Below are positions 1 through 11,618 of a stretch of 64,000 bases of DNA, piece after piece. This DNA is from Deinandra increscens subsp. villosa (Eukaryota > Streptophyta > Magnoliopsida > Asterales > Asteraceae). Position 1 is the stretch's first letter; the number at the start of each line of letters is the position of its first letter. The notes beneath the pieces are model-generated. The model did no database searches. It was not told the origin of the DNA and saw nothing but the letters and a program-made list of their open reading frames with translations. Where the stretch lies: positions 8,834,766 to 8,898,765 of the forward strand of contig JBCNJP010000006.1 of NCBI GenBank assembly GCA_039602395.1, in the 5' to 3' direction. The position numbers and the translations under genes were made by a program.

Positions 1-440
1 ATGTCGTGTCTTAGCTTAACGTGCTATGTTATGGGCCATAGTGAACGTTGTTTGAAATGAATTAGACACAAGACTAATATATAAGACCTAAATGAATTAT
101 AGGTCTTCATTAAGAAATCAATCCAAGGATAATTAAGCAAGTCTAGCCGAGCAACCAAAGGTGAGTGTCACTAACCCGCAAGATACGATCCCGTTAGGGA
201 CGGAAAGAACAACTTAAAAACAATGCTGACAAAACTTACGAGTGCTGAGCACCGGACGAATAGAAATCGACTGTTTTTTTTCACCAAAGTGTTTATGGGG
301 ACACTTGGGGAGGAATTCAGGTCGCTGTTTACGAAAAATAAAACTGATAAATGATTTCCGGGTCCGAAAGGAAACCCTAAGTGAAATGTTTTAATATGGC
401 TAGCATAGGTTAAAGGCTTTAAACCAAATGATATCACATG
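1..440. repeat. Left arm of a large inverted repeat
   Basis: Bases 1-440 read as the reverse complement of 699-1139. I saw only small differences, for example an 8-T run against 9 and one G/A change near 271. The arm ends at a TGATATCACATG / CATGTGATATCA match and may extend left of the window. Read forward, it matches the inner end of the LTR-like sequence that runs through 699-2481. ORFs here are mirror images of those in the other arm and are not supported as genes. Confidence 0.9.
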
Positions 441-698
441 ACTATTTAATTTGCGGTGTTCCACCGTCATTTATTTTTATCTGCGGACTTTCGTCACTGC
501 TCTTTTTGCCTCCCCCGCGTCCTCCTCTTGGGATCACGGTGTCAAATAGGCTGATATTGTTCCCCGTGCACCTCCAGTGCCCCGGAGCAGAGTTTGTCAA
601 ACTCCAGTAGATCTACCCAACATCCCCTCGCTTCCACGAATTAATGGCACAATTAATTATGAGGACTTTTTATTTAACCAAAAACATTCCTTAGAAAT
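441..698. other. Spacer of the inverted repeat
   Basis: 258 bases separate the two arms and would form the loop of a long hairpin. No primer-binding site, coding motif or RNA gene was seen. The short ORF over 428-610 has no recognisable motif and is not called. Confidence 0.6.
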
Positions 699-1139
699 CA
701 TGTGATATCATTTGGTTTAAAGCCTTTAACCTATGCTAGCCATATTAAAACATTTCACTTAGGGTTTCCTTTCGGACCCGGAAATCATTTATCAGTTTTA
801 TTTTTCGTAAACAGCGACCTGAATTCCTCCCCAAGTGTCCCCATAAACACTTTGGTGAAAAAAAAACAGTTGATTTCTATTCGTCCGGTGCTCAGCACTC
901 GTAAGTTTTGTCAGCATTGTTTTTAAGTTGTTCTTTCCGTCCCTAACGGGATCGTATCTTGCGGGTTAGTGACACTCACCTTTGGTTGCTCGGCTAGACT
1001 TGCTTAATTATCCTTGGATTGATTTCTTAATGAAGACCTATAATTCATTTAGGTCTTATATATTAGTCTTGTGTCTAATTCATTTCAAACAACGTTCACT
1101 ATGGCCCATAACATAGCACGTTAAGCTAAGACACGACAT
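699..1139. repeat. Right arm of the inverted repeat
   Basis: Reverse complement of 1-440. It continues without a break into the minus-strand LTR-like sequence that ends at 2481, so the palindrome looks like two LTR ends placed tail to tail. Confidence 0.9.
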
Positions 1140-1282
1140 ATCGACACACGACACCGATGGTTGATCATAAACAAGGGTTCATATAATTCAGATATCAAGC
1201 ATGTTTCATCATGGCATAATCATGTAAGTCATGGCATAACACTTAAGCAAATTTCACAAGTTTGGTTTTCAGGTCAGGTCTT

Positions 1283-1585
1283 AGTTTCGCTAGCACAGTT
1301 TCGCTAGGCAGTTTCGCTGGGTGCACGGGCAGCACTTTCGCTAGGCAATGCCCGGTGACACAGTTTCGCTAGGCTAGTTTCGCCCGAAACTGCTGACGCA
1401 GTTTCGCTAGCCTAGTTTCGCAGGGAAACTGGTTTGAACTTTCGTTCGGTATTTCGCTCGGTAGTTTCGTTCGAGCTGGTCGGGTCAGTTTCGCTAGCGA
1501 CACTATAGTTTCGCTCGACAGTGTCGCTGAATGAACAAGTAAATTCGCTGGATAATTTCGCCCAGAGAACACACAGTTTCGCTGG
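1283..1585. repeat. Degenerate AGTTTCGCT minisatellite
   Basis: The unit AGTTTCGCT[A/G]G recurs more than a dozen times at irregular spacing, with occasional reverse-complement copies (GCGAAACT). It lies inside the LTR-like segment. Confidence 0.75.
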
Positions 1586-2107
1586 TCGCGAAAAACATAC
1601 GGATTTGCCTAAAAATCAACCTAACAGCTTCTGATCTTACATGCAATTCATTATTTAGCATACATAGGCATTTACCAACATAAATCAGCAAGCTTTAACA
1701 CCTTAAACATGCATTTTGTCATCAAATCACCCAAAATACATATAAAACCCTAAAATGGCTAAAATAGCATAAATCTCTATCATGGCTGGATTTCATACGC
1801 AAAGTTGCTAACTTTATGATAGATCTAGCATTCCTAAGCATTATCTCAGAAGCATACAAGTTTTCATGAAGGTTTGATCATGCTTTAAGAAGAAAACACA
1901 TAGAAAAGCATAAAACATAGTTTTGGGACTCACGTTTGATATCAAGAATCGATAGATGAGATGAGATGATGGCCTAGAGGCTGAGATCTTGGTCCTTGGG
2001 TGACTTTCTCGGCTGACCAGGTTCCAGAGAGGAGTGTGTGTGTGTTTGTGATGAAATGAGGCAAATGGAGAAACTAGGGTTTATTAAGTTTATTTATATC
2101 AGAGGCT

Positions 2108-2218
2108 AGTTTCGCTGGCAGTTTCGCTGGCCGGCGAAACTGGCTCTGATTATGAATAAATCAGGCAGTTTAGCTAACTACCGGGCGACACTATAGTTTC
2201 GCTCGGTAGTTTCGCTGG
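2108..2218. repeat. Second AGTTTCGCT cluster
   Basis: About five further copies of the AGTTTCGCTGG unit and its complement, separated from the first cluster by about 500 bases of AT-rich sequence. Together they suggest local amplification inside one LTR. Confidence 0.7.
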
Positions 2219-2607
2219 AAACCTAAAACATACAAATTTGTCACATAATCAAGGATTTACAATTTGTCATGCTATTCATAATATTAAATCATGCATTTAA
2301 ATCACATTGCACATATTGACAACCATAAATGGACACATAGCACATATGGGCGGGTTCGGTGATCAACCAAATGTCGTGGACGTATTCGGCCTAGTTATGC
2401 ATTAGTTACTAAGTTAACACTTATAACGTAACTAACGGATTTGTCTAACGGAAGTTAACCTTGAAATTCTCGGGTGTCACATCAATTACATACCACTATG
2501 ATATAATCCAGCCCTTAGAGTTTTATGGTTTTGAATTTTCTCGAAAAACGGGCAGCATAACGGCTTAAAATAGAACGAAACCAAGTGAAAACCATCATCA
2601 GGTACCT

Positions 2608-2930
2608 TTTCGATCGAAGGAACCTCCTTCTAATCGAAAAGCTATTATGTTACCGAATTCCCTTATCGAAAAGCCGAATGGCTGATCGAAAAGCCTGTAG
2701 ACACGGAGGATCGTGATCGAAAAGCTAACCAGCCAATCGAAAAGCTTCTCGTTACCGAGAAGACTGATCGATAAGCGGTTCATGCTGATCGAAAAGTCCA
2801 TGTCCCGATCGAAAAGCACCGACCTCCATAAAAAAGCCTCGAGTTATCGAGATTTCTCGATCGAGAAGCGTTAGGGCTAATCGAAAAGCATGTTAGCCCG
2901 ATCGAAAAGCTCCTGGAACGATCGAAAAGC
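2608..2930. repeat. GATCGAAAAGC minisatellite
   Basis: The unit GATCGAAAAGC (variants AATCGAAAAGC and TATCGAAAAGC) occurs about 13 times with 8-20 base spacers. The ORFs read through it on the minus strand are translations of the repeat, not genes. Confidence 0.75.
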
Positions 2931-3730
2931 GTCATCTTCTCCATGTGTGACCTGCAACTCAATCAAAAAACCTATATTCGATTGGTTTGACACTCGATTT
3001 TAATCACAAACACCTCCAAACACGATTTCTTTGTCGTCCCGACCAAAAATAATTACGAAAACAACACATACCCAACTTTCTCCTTTGGGGGTTTCGCGGA
3101 TCGCTTCAGACAGGGTGCCATATCACTGTAGAACCCAAAATCGACACTGGGGGAAGGTTGGATATCGATTTCCGACAGCCTTGGTGGGGTCAGATCTTTA
3201 CAATCGGCGGCGGACGGTGGGATTGATGGTGACAGAGGCGGCGACGACTAAGGTAATGGGGGAGTTCCGATGGGGGTTTTCATGTGAGGAAGGTGGTGGT
3301 GGTGTCACAGGGACGAGGTAATGGTGGTAGTGGAGTCAGATGGTGATGATCGGCGGTGATGATTGTGGTGGGTGGTGGTTAGGGTTTAGCGGAGAGGAGG
3401 AAGAGAGAAAAGTGAAGAGGAGGAGGAGACCGATTGGTCTTTTACCCTTCTCTAATTTTTTAAAAAAATTACATATTAACCCCTTCAAGTTTTAAACATG
3501 AACACATCGAACCAAAACTTTAACAAATACTTGTTTTTCTTAATAAAATCTTCAATTTGTCAAGCTTAAATCCGTTCTTTTCAGAAAGCTTCCCTTGAAC
3601 TCAAACCCGCGAGTTTTACGTCTGACAACTTATAACAAAATAAATAATTACTTAGTATAAATGAAATAAAATAAAAAAATAAAATAATTAAAAATAAAAC
3701 TAAGCAATAACAAAAAATGTTTACCACTTG
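2931..3730. other. Gene-free stretch
   Basis: Contains a GGTGG/GGCGG-rich purine tract (about 3190-3430) followed by AT-rich sequence. No domain, TSD or terminal motif was recognised. The ORF at 3031-3321 is low-complexity and unsupported. It may be LTR or leader sequence of an old element. Confidence 0.4.
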
Positions 3731-3916
3731 ACAGACTGAGTTTTGAATGAGAAGGCATATTAGGGATCATACCAGATACTTTGTGACTGAGGAACCCTTT
3801 TCAATTTTCGTTACTTCGCGTGTTCAGGTGATTGCTGATATTTTGGTCTAACTTAAACTCGTGCCAGTTTCGCTTACTCAGGCTGTTTTGTCACATATTT
3901 TATCTTATAGGGTTTA

Positions 3917-4460
3917 TTAATTATGAACATCTATCCAGGTCACACACATAAGTCCTAGGTATAATTTGTACATTCTATCAAGTATACCTGATTTTTCCCT
4001 ACGACATTTCTCACGACACCTTTCCTTAATCCTAATGCCATGCTCCAGAATGGGTTGAGAAAAGAAAGAAAAAATCACGGAGAATTTTGGGGATAATATA
4101 CAAGTCAACTGAGTTTTTGAAGCATTTTTAATGCTCTCATCAGTGACATAGGCTGAGGGTTTGGACTCTTTAGGGTCTCTTTTGATTGTGCACAAAGGCA
4201 TCTTTTGGGTTTCTCAGAACTGTACAATGTGATCTTAGATGTACGCGGATCAGGGAGACTCTAGGTCTCTGCTACCGCAGAACATAGGAGGCTTGACTCA
4301 CGTACAACATCCCCAGGTCATTCTTTCGCAAAGCAGAGGGGATGAGATTTTTGAGCATGACATCAAAGAACTCAGAATCGGGTGTGTGTCTTAGGAACCC
4401 TGGTACACAGTCAAATAGAGGTTGTACTAACCTAAGTGTGTGTTCCCTATCAAGCATCAT
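3917..4460 (-). pseudogene. Possible ORF remnants downstream of element B pol
   Basis: Two short minus-strand reading frames (4460-4272 and 4201-3917) lie about 400-900 bases past the RNase H end of B. They have ordinary amino-acid composition and no motif I recognise. Their place, between pol and the missing 3' LTR, is where elements A and C carry a long extra ORF, so they may be the eroded counterpart. I could not align them convincingly with ORF2 of A or C, and chance ORFs remain possible. Confidence 0.25.
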
Positions 4461-4635
4461 ATGTTATCTTCAAGTGTTGTGACAAACCATACCTTTTGAT
4501 TGATAGACAACAGAGCCTACAAAGCATATTAACAGTGAATCACTACTTGTCACATCCACGTTACACGTGTCAGTCAGTAAAAACCTGGAAATTTATTTCA
4601 CTTCCCAACCTAGTCAACAAAACCTTTTAAAAAAA

Positions 4636-4701
4636 TCTAAAAGCACACAAAATTAGGGGAAACATCAAGATGTTTATTTTATGTTTCCCCTTGCTTTTAG
4701 A
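4636..4701 (-). other. Stem-loop after element B pol
   Basis: TCTAAAAGC (4636-4644) pairs with GCTTTTAGA (4693-4701), and GGGGAAACAT (4656-4665) pairs with ATGTTTCCCC (4681-4690). This gives a two-part hairpin about 160 bases past the pol stop, roughly where elements C and E carry their triple hairpin. The sequences are unrelated. Confidence 0.55.
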
Positions 4702-4859
4702 TTTTCCAAACATACATTGAAAAGAAAGACACTATTTTTGGAATTTTTATTGATTTTTTTAATTAAACACACGCAGACTAAAAATAAACTCTATTTTTGT
4801 AGTTTTTAGTTTTTTTATTTGTTTTAAATGAAAACGATATACAGATACTAGTTGTCAGA

Positions 4860-7800
4860 CTACTCTTTAAAGGCTATCATTTTGAGGCCTTTGAGACAAA
4901 TTTCAAAATTTTCACAAGGGAGGGGTTTGGTGAACATGTCCGCCACATTATCATCCGATTGCACCTGTCCTAAGTGAATGAGCTTGCCTTCATAGCAATC
5001 CCGTATGAAGTGTGTTTTGATATCAATGTGCTTGGTTTTTGAATGTTGCACAAGATTTTTAACAATTTGCAAAGCAGTAGAATTATCACAGTATATGGGA
5101 GTGTCAAAGAAATTCAAACCGTAATCTCCCAATTGATGCTGCAGCCATACCACCTGTGAGAAAGATGCAGATGCAGCCACGTATTCTGCTTCAGCTATAG
5201 ATTGTGACACTGTGTACTGCTTCTTACTCTGCCATGCTACCGACCTGTCTCCTTAGAACTGAGCTCCAGCAGATGTAGATTTCCTGCCAAGCTTACAACC
5301 ACCATAATCACTATCAGTATAAGCATACATATTAAACCCAGAATCCTTAGGGTACCAGAGGCCCAGCCTTCGCCTACCCATTAGATATTTAAAAATTCTT
5401 TTAACAGCATATAAATGAGAGAGTTTAGGGTTAGCCTGATATCGTGCACATTGGCACACTGCAAACATGATATCCGGTCTGCTGGCTGTCAGGTACATAA
5501 GAGATCCGATCATTGAACGATACATGTGCTCGCTGACCGGTTGACCCTCTGGATCTTTCCAGAATTTGTGTCACATATTTTACTTGATGTATCAGAATTC
5601 CGCTATCACTTTGCTTTAACTGCAATGCCAAGAAGAACTCCATTTCTCCCATTTGACTAATCTCGAACTTCGTCCTCATCACATGTTCAAAATCTTTGCA
5701 TAACTCCTCATTCATGGACCCCGAACATGATATCGTCCACATATACTTGTACCATGATAATGTCATTCTCAACCTATTTCCTGAACAGTGTCTGATCCGA
5801 TATTTCCCTTGTATACCCATGAGCTAGAAGGTGACCAGTCAAGGTTTTGTACCAAGACCATGGGGCTTGATGCAATCCATAAAGAGATTTTCTAGCTTGT
5901 ACACATGGTAGGGATGCTCTTCATCAATAAATCCTGGAGGCTGAGTGACATACACCTCTTCATCCATGTCTGCATAAAGAAATGCAGTTTTCATGTCCAA
6001 CTGATAGACTGTGAAGTTCATGTAGGAGGCATATGCCAGAAAAACTCTCATTGCTTCCAGCCAGGCAACTGGTGCATACACTTCATCATAGTCAATTTTC
6101 GCAATCTGCTTGTGCCCCTGGACGACCATCCATGCTTTATTTCTGACAATAATTCCATTGTCATCTTTCTTATTCTTGTAAAGCCACTGAGTTGTAATGA
6201 CCTTCTTATCAGAAGGCTCTTAACTAACCTCCATACTTGAAGCTTTGAGAGTTGGTTCAACTCTTCGTGCATAGCTTCCAGCCAGCTAGGATCTTGTAAA
6301 GCCATTGTGATGTTTGGTGGCTCAATTTGAGATATAAAGCATGAATACATGCAGTGGTTGATGTCACCCTATTTGCTTCTTATTATCACCCCAGATGCTA
6401 AAGGACCTATGATGTTGTCCAAGGGATGATATTTATGAGTTCTTGTTTCGCCAACTGCTTGTACCGGGATTTCTCGAGGTAGGTTAGCCTGTACGGGTTC
6501 TTCATTAATCTCAGTTTCTGCCTCTGCCTCAGCTTCCTGTGTTTGAACAGCTCCTGTGCCCGGGTCTTTATCTGACTCTTCCTCATCTCTAATTTTATTT
6601 GTTTCTGTCACCGGCATGGTATCCGTGTCGGTGGCAGGAGCAAGGGATTTTGAGATGGTATGGGCAATTGACGGTCTTAAATTGTATCGTCAAACAATTC
6701 TTCTACAATGACTAGATCCAATCTAAATGGGAGAAAGAATTGGTTGTAGTCAAATGCTTGTGTTGAACCCACTCCACCATCCGAGGGGTTTTCTTCAAGC
6801 CAGTCTACATTGGTAGACTCTATCACTTTACCAGTTGTTTTATTGAAGACCCTGGAAGCTGAGCTGGCAGAATAACCTACAAAATAGCACTTATCAGATT
6901 TAGCAGCAAATTTTGGCAAATCATTATTAATTAAAACAGTGCAAAGACATCCAAATGCCCGAAGATGCCCAATTTTGGGCTTGTCATGATAGATCAACTC
7001 TTAGGGTGTCTTCTGATGTCGCTTGTTTATAAGAACCCTGTTTTGTGCATAACAGGCTGTGTTGACTGCTTTTGCCCAGAACATTGTGGGCAATTTGGAA
7101 TCGCGCAGCATCGTGCGAGCGACTTCAATTAAAGTTCTGTTGCGTCGTTCTGCCACTCCATTTTGTTGCGGAGTATGTGGTGCACTATACTGATGCTCGA
7201 TTCCCTTTTCTGCGTAAAACTCATCAATAAATTGATTCTTGAATTCTGTCCTATAGTCGCTTCTGATTGACTTCACTTTCAGGTTCAGCTTGTTTTCAAT
7301 GAGATTGATAAAGGCCTTCAACACCTCTGTAACATCACTTTTCTTATGCAAGAGAAACACCCAAGTGAAACGTGAAAAATCATCAGTAAGAACTAGACAG
7401 AAAGCACAACGATTAAGACTCAACATACTGACTGGACCGAAGAGGTCCATGTGAAGCAGTTCCAACACTGAGGAGAATTTGTTGAAGATCTTTGGCTTGG
7501 GTGGACATTTGTGTTGCTTCCCCTTAGCACATGCCACACATTTCTCCTTTACCACGAACTCTTTAATGGGAAGGTCTTTGACAAGTCCTCCTCTTGCAAG
7601 GCGGATCAGATTTTTCAAAATCGTGTGGCCCAAGTGTCTATGCCACAATTGAGCATGGTTCTCAACTTTCTTTGATTGAACGCATGCCACCTCAGTTATA
7701 GGTGGTTTTTTCATGTTGAGGACATATGAGTTGCCATATCTTGGTGTTCGCATCAACACCCAATCATCTGGGATGGAGTATCCAGGTTTGAGAATTAAGC

Positions 7801-8083
7801 ATTATTTGTTGTTGAAAAGCATTGGATACTCCCGATCACAAATTTGTGACACACTTACGAGACTATGCTTTAGTTGCTCTACATAATTGACATCATGAAA
7901 GCTGACATATCCATTTCTGACTGTTCCTTTCTGGCTGATATAACCTCCAACTCCTCCGGCGAATGACACATATCCTCCATCAAATTTCTCTAAGTCTTGT
8001 AGCAGAGATATGTCGCCCGTCATATGCCTGGAACAACCACGATCAACATACCAAAGGTTATTAACAGTCCTCCTTGGTTGTTC
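4860..8083 (-). pseudogene. pol: Element B pol: protease, integrase, RT, RNase H (broken)
   Basis: Copia-type pol read from 8083 down to 4860. The protease site region reads V-D-R-G-C-S near 8045, with the usual S/T after Asp replaced. The GAG-pre-integrase zinc finger (H-x-R-H-L-G-H then C-x2-C) and integrase core with D-L-F-G-P, a D-Y-R-T-E block and Q-Q-N-G-V-A-E-R lie at 7759-7001. Protein continues past a stop near 7001 to 6677. RT begins near 6350 and runs in several frames; the Y-V-D-D region near 5740 is crossed by a frameshift. RNase H (S-A-G-A-Q-F, A-E-A-E-Y-V-A-A, H-I-D-I-K) ends at 4860. Several stops and frameshifts rule out a working enzyme. Confidence 0.85.
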
Positions 8084-10879
8084 CTACATTCAAAGGAGAT
8101 CAATTAGTTTTGGGTACCCAGACCTTAATGGGTCTGGGTAAAGTTGGGCTGCTTTTGGTTAGACTGGGTATGTCTCTGTTGTTGACCTTTCTTGACTGGT
8201 GATTCTCTTTCCCAAGTACCTAAGGACCTTTCGGTAGATTTTTATTATCATTTTTATTTTCAAATTTTACCTCTTTAAAATGTTTGTAGTGCTTTTTTAT
8301 ACACTCTAATAGGCTTAAAAGACAAGTTTACCACCTTTGGCACATTCCACCTGTCATCCTTTCGCCAGGCAGTTGATTTTGACAATCCAACTGGTTTTGG
8401 ATGGATGGGTGGCTTAGGAACACTGGTCTGTATTGAGATAGATTTTGAACATCCAACGGGTTTTGGAATCCAGGCAGGTTTAAGAGGACTGAAAGACCTA
8501 GAAAAGTTTACTGATTTATGAAAAGAGTGACCCACTTTAGCTGCTTTGAAATCAGTTTTGGTTTACTGTTTAGGTGACTTGGGCTTTTGATACACCTTGT
8601 GTACCTGTGGTTTTTGAGGTACAGGCTTCTGCACATTGGAGTTTGAAGGTGCAGACTTTTGTTCTAGGCCAACATGTGTTTGGCCCTTTAGGAAAGGCTT
8701 CTAATGGACCCATTTAGGATAATAGGACTCATACGGTCTGTGCAAGCAATTTCTTACCATGTGTCTAGGCTTTCCACACACGTGACAAGATTGCTTCTTG
8801 GGATATGCGGGAGCATGTGGTTGGTTTCGCACAGTGGATTGCCAAGAGTGTTTTGAACAGTTTTTATGAATCCAATGGGTTCGACCATTTGGCTTGGTAG
8901 TCAAAATATACTCCCGCTGTATCGGTCTGTATTGGTCATATGCAGAATTGACTTCTGGGTACGGGACGAAATCATGAGGTTTGGCGTCCCGTACTTTCTA
9001 CACATTTTTCACAACAGCATCATTTTTAACGTCATAAATTTTCACACTAAACATACCATCACTAGTGGGTTTGAAACCAGCAACCTGTGGTCCCTTACCT
9101 CTTCTTAAGATTTTAACCGGTCTTAAAGGTTTCACCGGCTTTGCATCACATTTACCAAAGTTAAAAGCATCACACACAGAAGTTTTATTAAACAAAACAG
9201 ACTCAGAAGTTTTTGACACGGACTCAACAGATGATTAAAATTTTTCTCATTCAAAGTTTTTATAAAAAGCATTATAATTTGAAGTCTTTGAACTCTTAGG
9301 ACACTCCTTTTGATCCATTACTCCTACTTCTTTATTACCTTTATCTGCACAACAGGTAGAATTGTCAGTATTGTTAGAAACAGGAGCAGAGATTTTAATA
9401 GGACATGCAGCAAGTTTCCTATCAATTTCAGCCTTAACTTCTAAAGTGGTTTGAGAGGTTTTATGATTAGAAATATTTTTATGCATCAACGGCATAGGAA
9501 CTGTGTGTGGGATTTTTCATCCTTTTCATCAGAACCAAGACCTAAACCAAAATTTTCCTTGACATGCCTCATTCCGACATCGGTGTTATAAAACAAGGAA
9601 CTAGCTTCCAACATCTTAGAAACAATTTTATCAGTATGTTCAATCTTAGTTTGAGAAGTTCCTAATTTGGCTCTTAGTTCCTCTACCTCTTTGGTTAAAG
9701 TTTCAACTTTAGTGTTAGCAATCCTAGGTAGGTTCCCTTATCGCTCAGTCGACTTTCTAAGCTCGTAACATCTAATTTAATGGCCTCAAATTTCTCCCTA
9801 AATATTCTAGCCTTATCTTTATATTCCCTAAGGTCTCTAGCAGTTGATTTATGATTTAGGGTTTCATTGGTGAAATTATGTTCCCAATCTTTACAATCTT
9901 TAAGAACAGTCTGACATTTAGAATTTAAACATACCTCATGATTGTTATAGCTGCTTCAGAACCTGGTATGATGTTAGCCATGAAGGCATGATGATCAGAT
10001 TTGTCTGCTTCCTTTTCAGCTTCTTCTTCAGCAAGCAGGGCCACATATTCAAGGCTTTGGCTCGGATCTTCTACTTAAGTAGTCCAATCATATCTTGGTG
10101 TATGTTAAACCACCAGTGCCCTGTCATTTTTCACAGCATCCTTCTTTATCCCCTCCTTCCTTTCTTCAGTTTTTGTACCTTCCCTTTCCACCTTTGGTTT
10201 TGTGCATTCTCTAGCATAGTGGCCATACTCATTGCAGTTGTAGCACCTCAGGTTTGCTTTGTTGAAGGTAAGCTTAATTCCTTTACCTCCATATATTCCA
10301 ATCTCTCTTCCCAGTCTTTTCCATGAACTACTTTGCTCGTAAAGCAGACATCCCCATTTGATATATAGGAGATATCCATGTGTTCCAGATCTTCAGGATT
10401 AACTTGATTCACATCATCTGGTGTCAAATTAGTAGGCAGTTAGGTGCCTGCCACTAGTGCCTGATAGCAACTCATGATACCCACACCAAGAGCAAAGCTA
10501 GGATCGTTAGTTAGAATATTTATATATAAAGAAATCAAGTTAGATGAACCAGATAAGTAGGGCCCTAGGGCTTGAGACACAAAAGCCGTCTGATTAGTGA
10601 TTGCACCGCTTTGACATGTGGCTGACTGTGATATGAAGGCTTGGTTGACTTGATTCATCAAAGCTCCATTTCCAAGCTTTCTAGCTCTCTTCTGTTTTTT
10701 TCTTCATAGGCTCTTATTGTTGACATTAGCTCACTCAGTGGTGAAGTTGCCATTTCCACTTTCTTCTCAATCAACTCTATGGTGCTGTCCCGGTTTGGTG
10801 GCAGTGAATTTACCAACTTCTTGTTCACCTCGACTTGTGTATAAGTAACCCCCCGCATCTTTCATTGCAGTCACAATCT
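8084..10879 (-). pseudogene. gag: Element B gag, C-terminal two thirds (broken)
   Basis: Continues the gag interrupted by element A. The UBN2-type capsid region (V-N-K-K-L-V-N-S-L-P-P, S-E-L-M-S-T-I-R-A-Y-E) lies at 10858-10680. A first CCHC knuckle, C-Y-N-C-N-E-Y-G-H-Y-A-R-E-C, spans 10245-10204. A lysine- and serine-rich linker follows in several frames. A second knuckle, C-H-V-C-G-K-P-R-H-M-V-R-N-C, lies near 8790-8744. Gag ends W-V-P-K-T-N then TGA at 8102-8100, about 20 bases before a 3'-splice-like AG (8085-8084). A G6 run near 10855 carries one frameshift; others are scattered. Confidence 0.75.
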
Positions 10880-10884
10880 TGATG
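10880..10884. repeat. Target-site duplication of element A, left
   Basis: TGATG directly before the 5' LTR of A; the same five bases follow the 3' LTR at 37070-37074. Confidence 0.95.
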
Positions 10885-11498
10885 TGTTGGGAAATCACCA
10901 TCATGAGATTTCCCTAAGTCCTTTCCAAGGGAAGTTCCTCCGGAACTTTTCCCTATTACTGAGGAAGTTACTCCGGAACTTCTCAGTTACTCCGGAAACT
11001 CCCTCTTGCTTACACATGAAGATTCTTGTGGTTCAAGTTCCAAGACAGAAGCTCAACTTGCCGATAAGCTAACTTCATTATCAGAACCCAACAGGATAAG
11101 CTTCACAGTTCCATAGGCTACAACAAAACTTGAATATAAGATATTTGTTAGATATTACTAGTTAATTAACCAAGTTGGTTAATTATGGAATTAAAACACT
11201 TTTTTTAAATTCCTACTTGCACTATAAATATACTAGTTCTCTCACTGTAACAGATGATCCTTTTGTAATTTGTATTTTGTACTGTTACATTGTAAACACT
11301 CTTGAGAAGTAATATAAGCATAGTGCTTGGAATTAATAACTCTTGTTCATCTTACTTTCTGCACTTACTTCTTTTGTTTACTTAAGGATTAAACACTTTA
11401 CTAATCAACTTAAACACAAACTGTATTGATTCCGCCTTTACTGTTTGAATTCTTCAAAGCAACTTATTTGGTTTACTTGAACTAACCGCGACCCTACA
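10885..11498 (+). repeat. 5' LTR of element A
   Basis: 614 bases, starting TGTTGGG and ending CCTACA. A TATA box (TATAAATA, 11223-11230) lies centrally. The first 130 bases hold reiterated TTCC-x-GGAA palindromes such as TTCCTCCGGAA. About 5% different from the 3' LTR. Confidence 0.95.
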
Positions 11499-11500
11499 AG

Positions 11501-11512
11501 TGGTATCAGAGC
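11501..11512 (+). other. Primer-binding site of element A
   Basis: TGGTATCAGAGC, complementary to the 3' end of plant initiator-Met tRNA, two bases after the LTR. Confidence 0.92.
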
Positions 11513-11618
11513 ATTGGCTCTTATGTTTAAAATTTTTTTAATTGTTTTTGAAAACTTTTTATTGCTTGAAGAGGTTTAATTACTGTTTGGTAAGACTGTT
11601 TCAATTTCTATCTCAAAC

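Larger units (their letters stand above)
699..2481 (-). mobile_element. Probable gypsy-type LTR, minus strand, solo or truncated
   Basis: On the minus strand the segment opens at 2481 with TGTGACACCCGAG, a start common among plant gypsy LTRs. It has no coding potential and carries two clusters of an AGTTTCGCT repeat. No primer-binding site or polypurine tract was found at its inner side, so the inner boundary is uncertain and the element may be a solo LTR or a rearranged pair. It could belong to the same broad gypsy group as element D, but no LTR of D is visible for comparison. Confidence 0.45.
3731..10879 (-). mobile_element. Element B, 3' part: decayed copia element
   Basis: Minus-strand copia element with, in transcription order, gag, protease, integrase, reverse transcriptase and RNase H. 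Its gag is split by element A: the flanks join at 10880-10884 / 37070-37074 (TGATG on both sides). Neither LTR was found. The lower boundary near 3731 is approximate, set where recognisable downstream sequence fades. Many stops and frameshifts mark it as older than A and C. Confidence 0.8.

Noticed and set aside
171..926. Protein genes on both arms of the inverted repeat
   Set aside because: The two ORFs are mirror images created by the palindrome and share no known domain.
2598..2962. Minus-strand ORFs over the GATCGAAAAGC repeat
   Set aside because: Ser/Phe/Arg-rich translations of a minisatellite.
3031..3321. Host gene exon over 3031-3321
   Set aside because: Low-complexity GGTGG-rich sequence without splice context or domain; looks like repeat leader sequence.
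4546..4580. TGTCACATCC as the start of a gypsy LTR
   Set aside because: No matching partner or terminal CA at LTR distance, and it lies inside the downstream part of element B.
10885..11010. Heat-shock elements in the LTR of A
   Set aside because: TTCC and GGAA arms are spaced wrongly for nGAAnnTTCn arrays in most copies; the palindrome is better described on its own.
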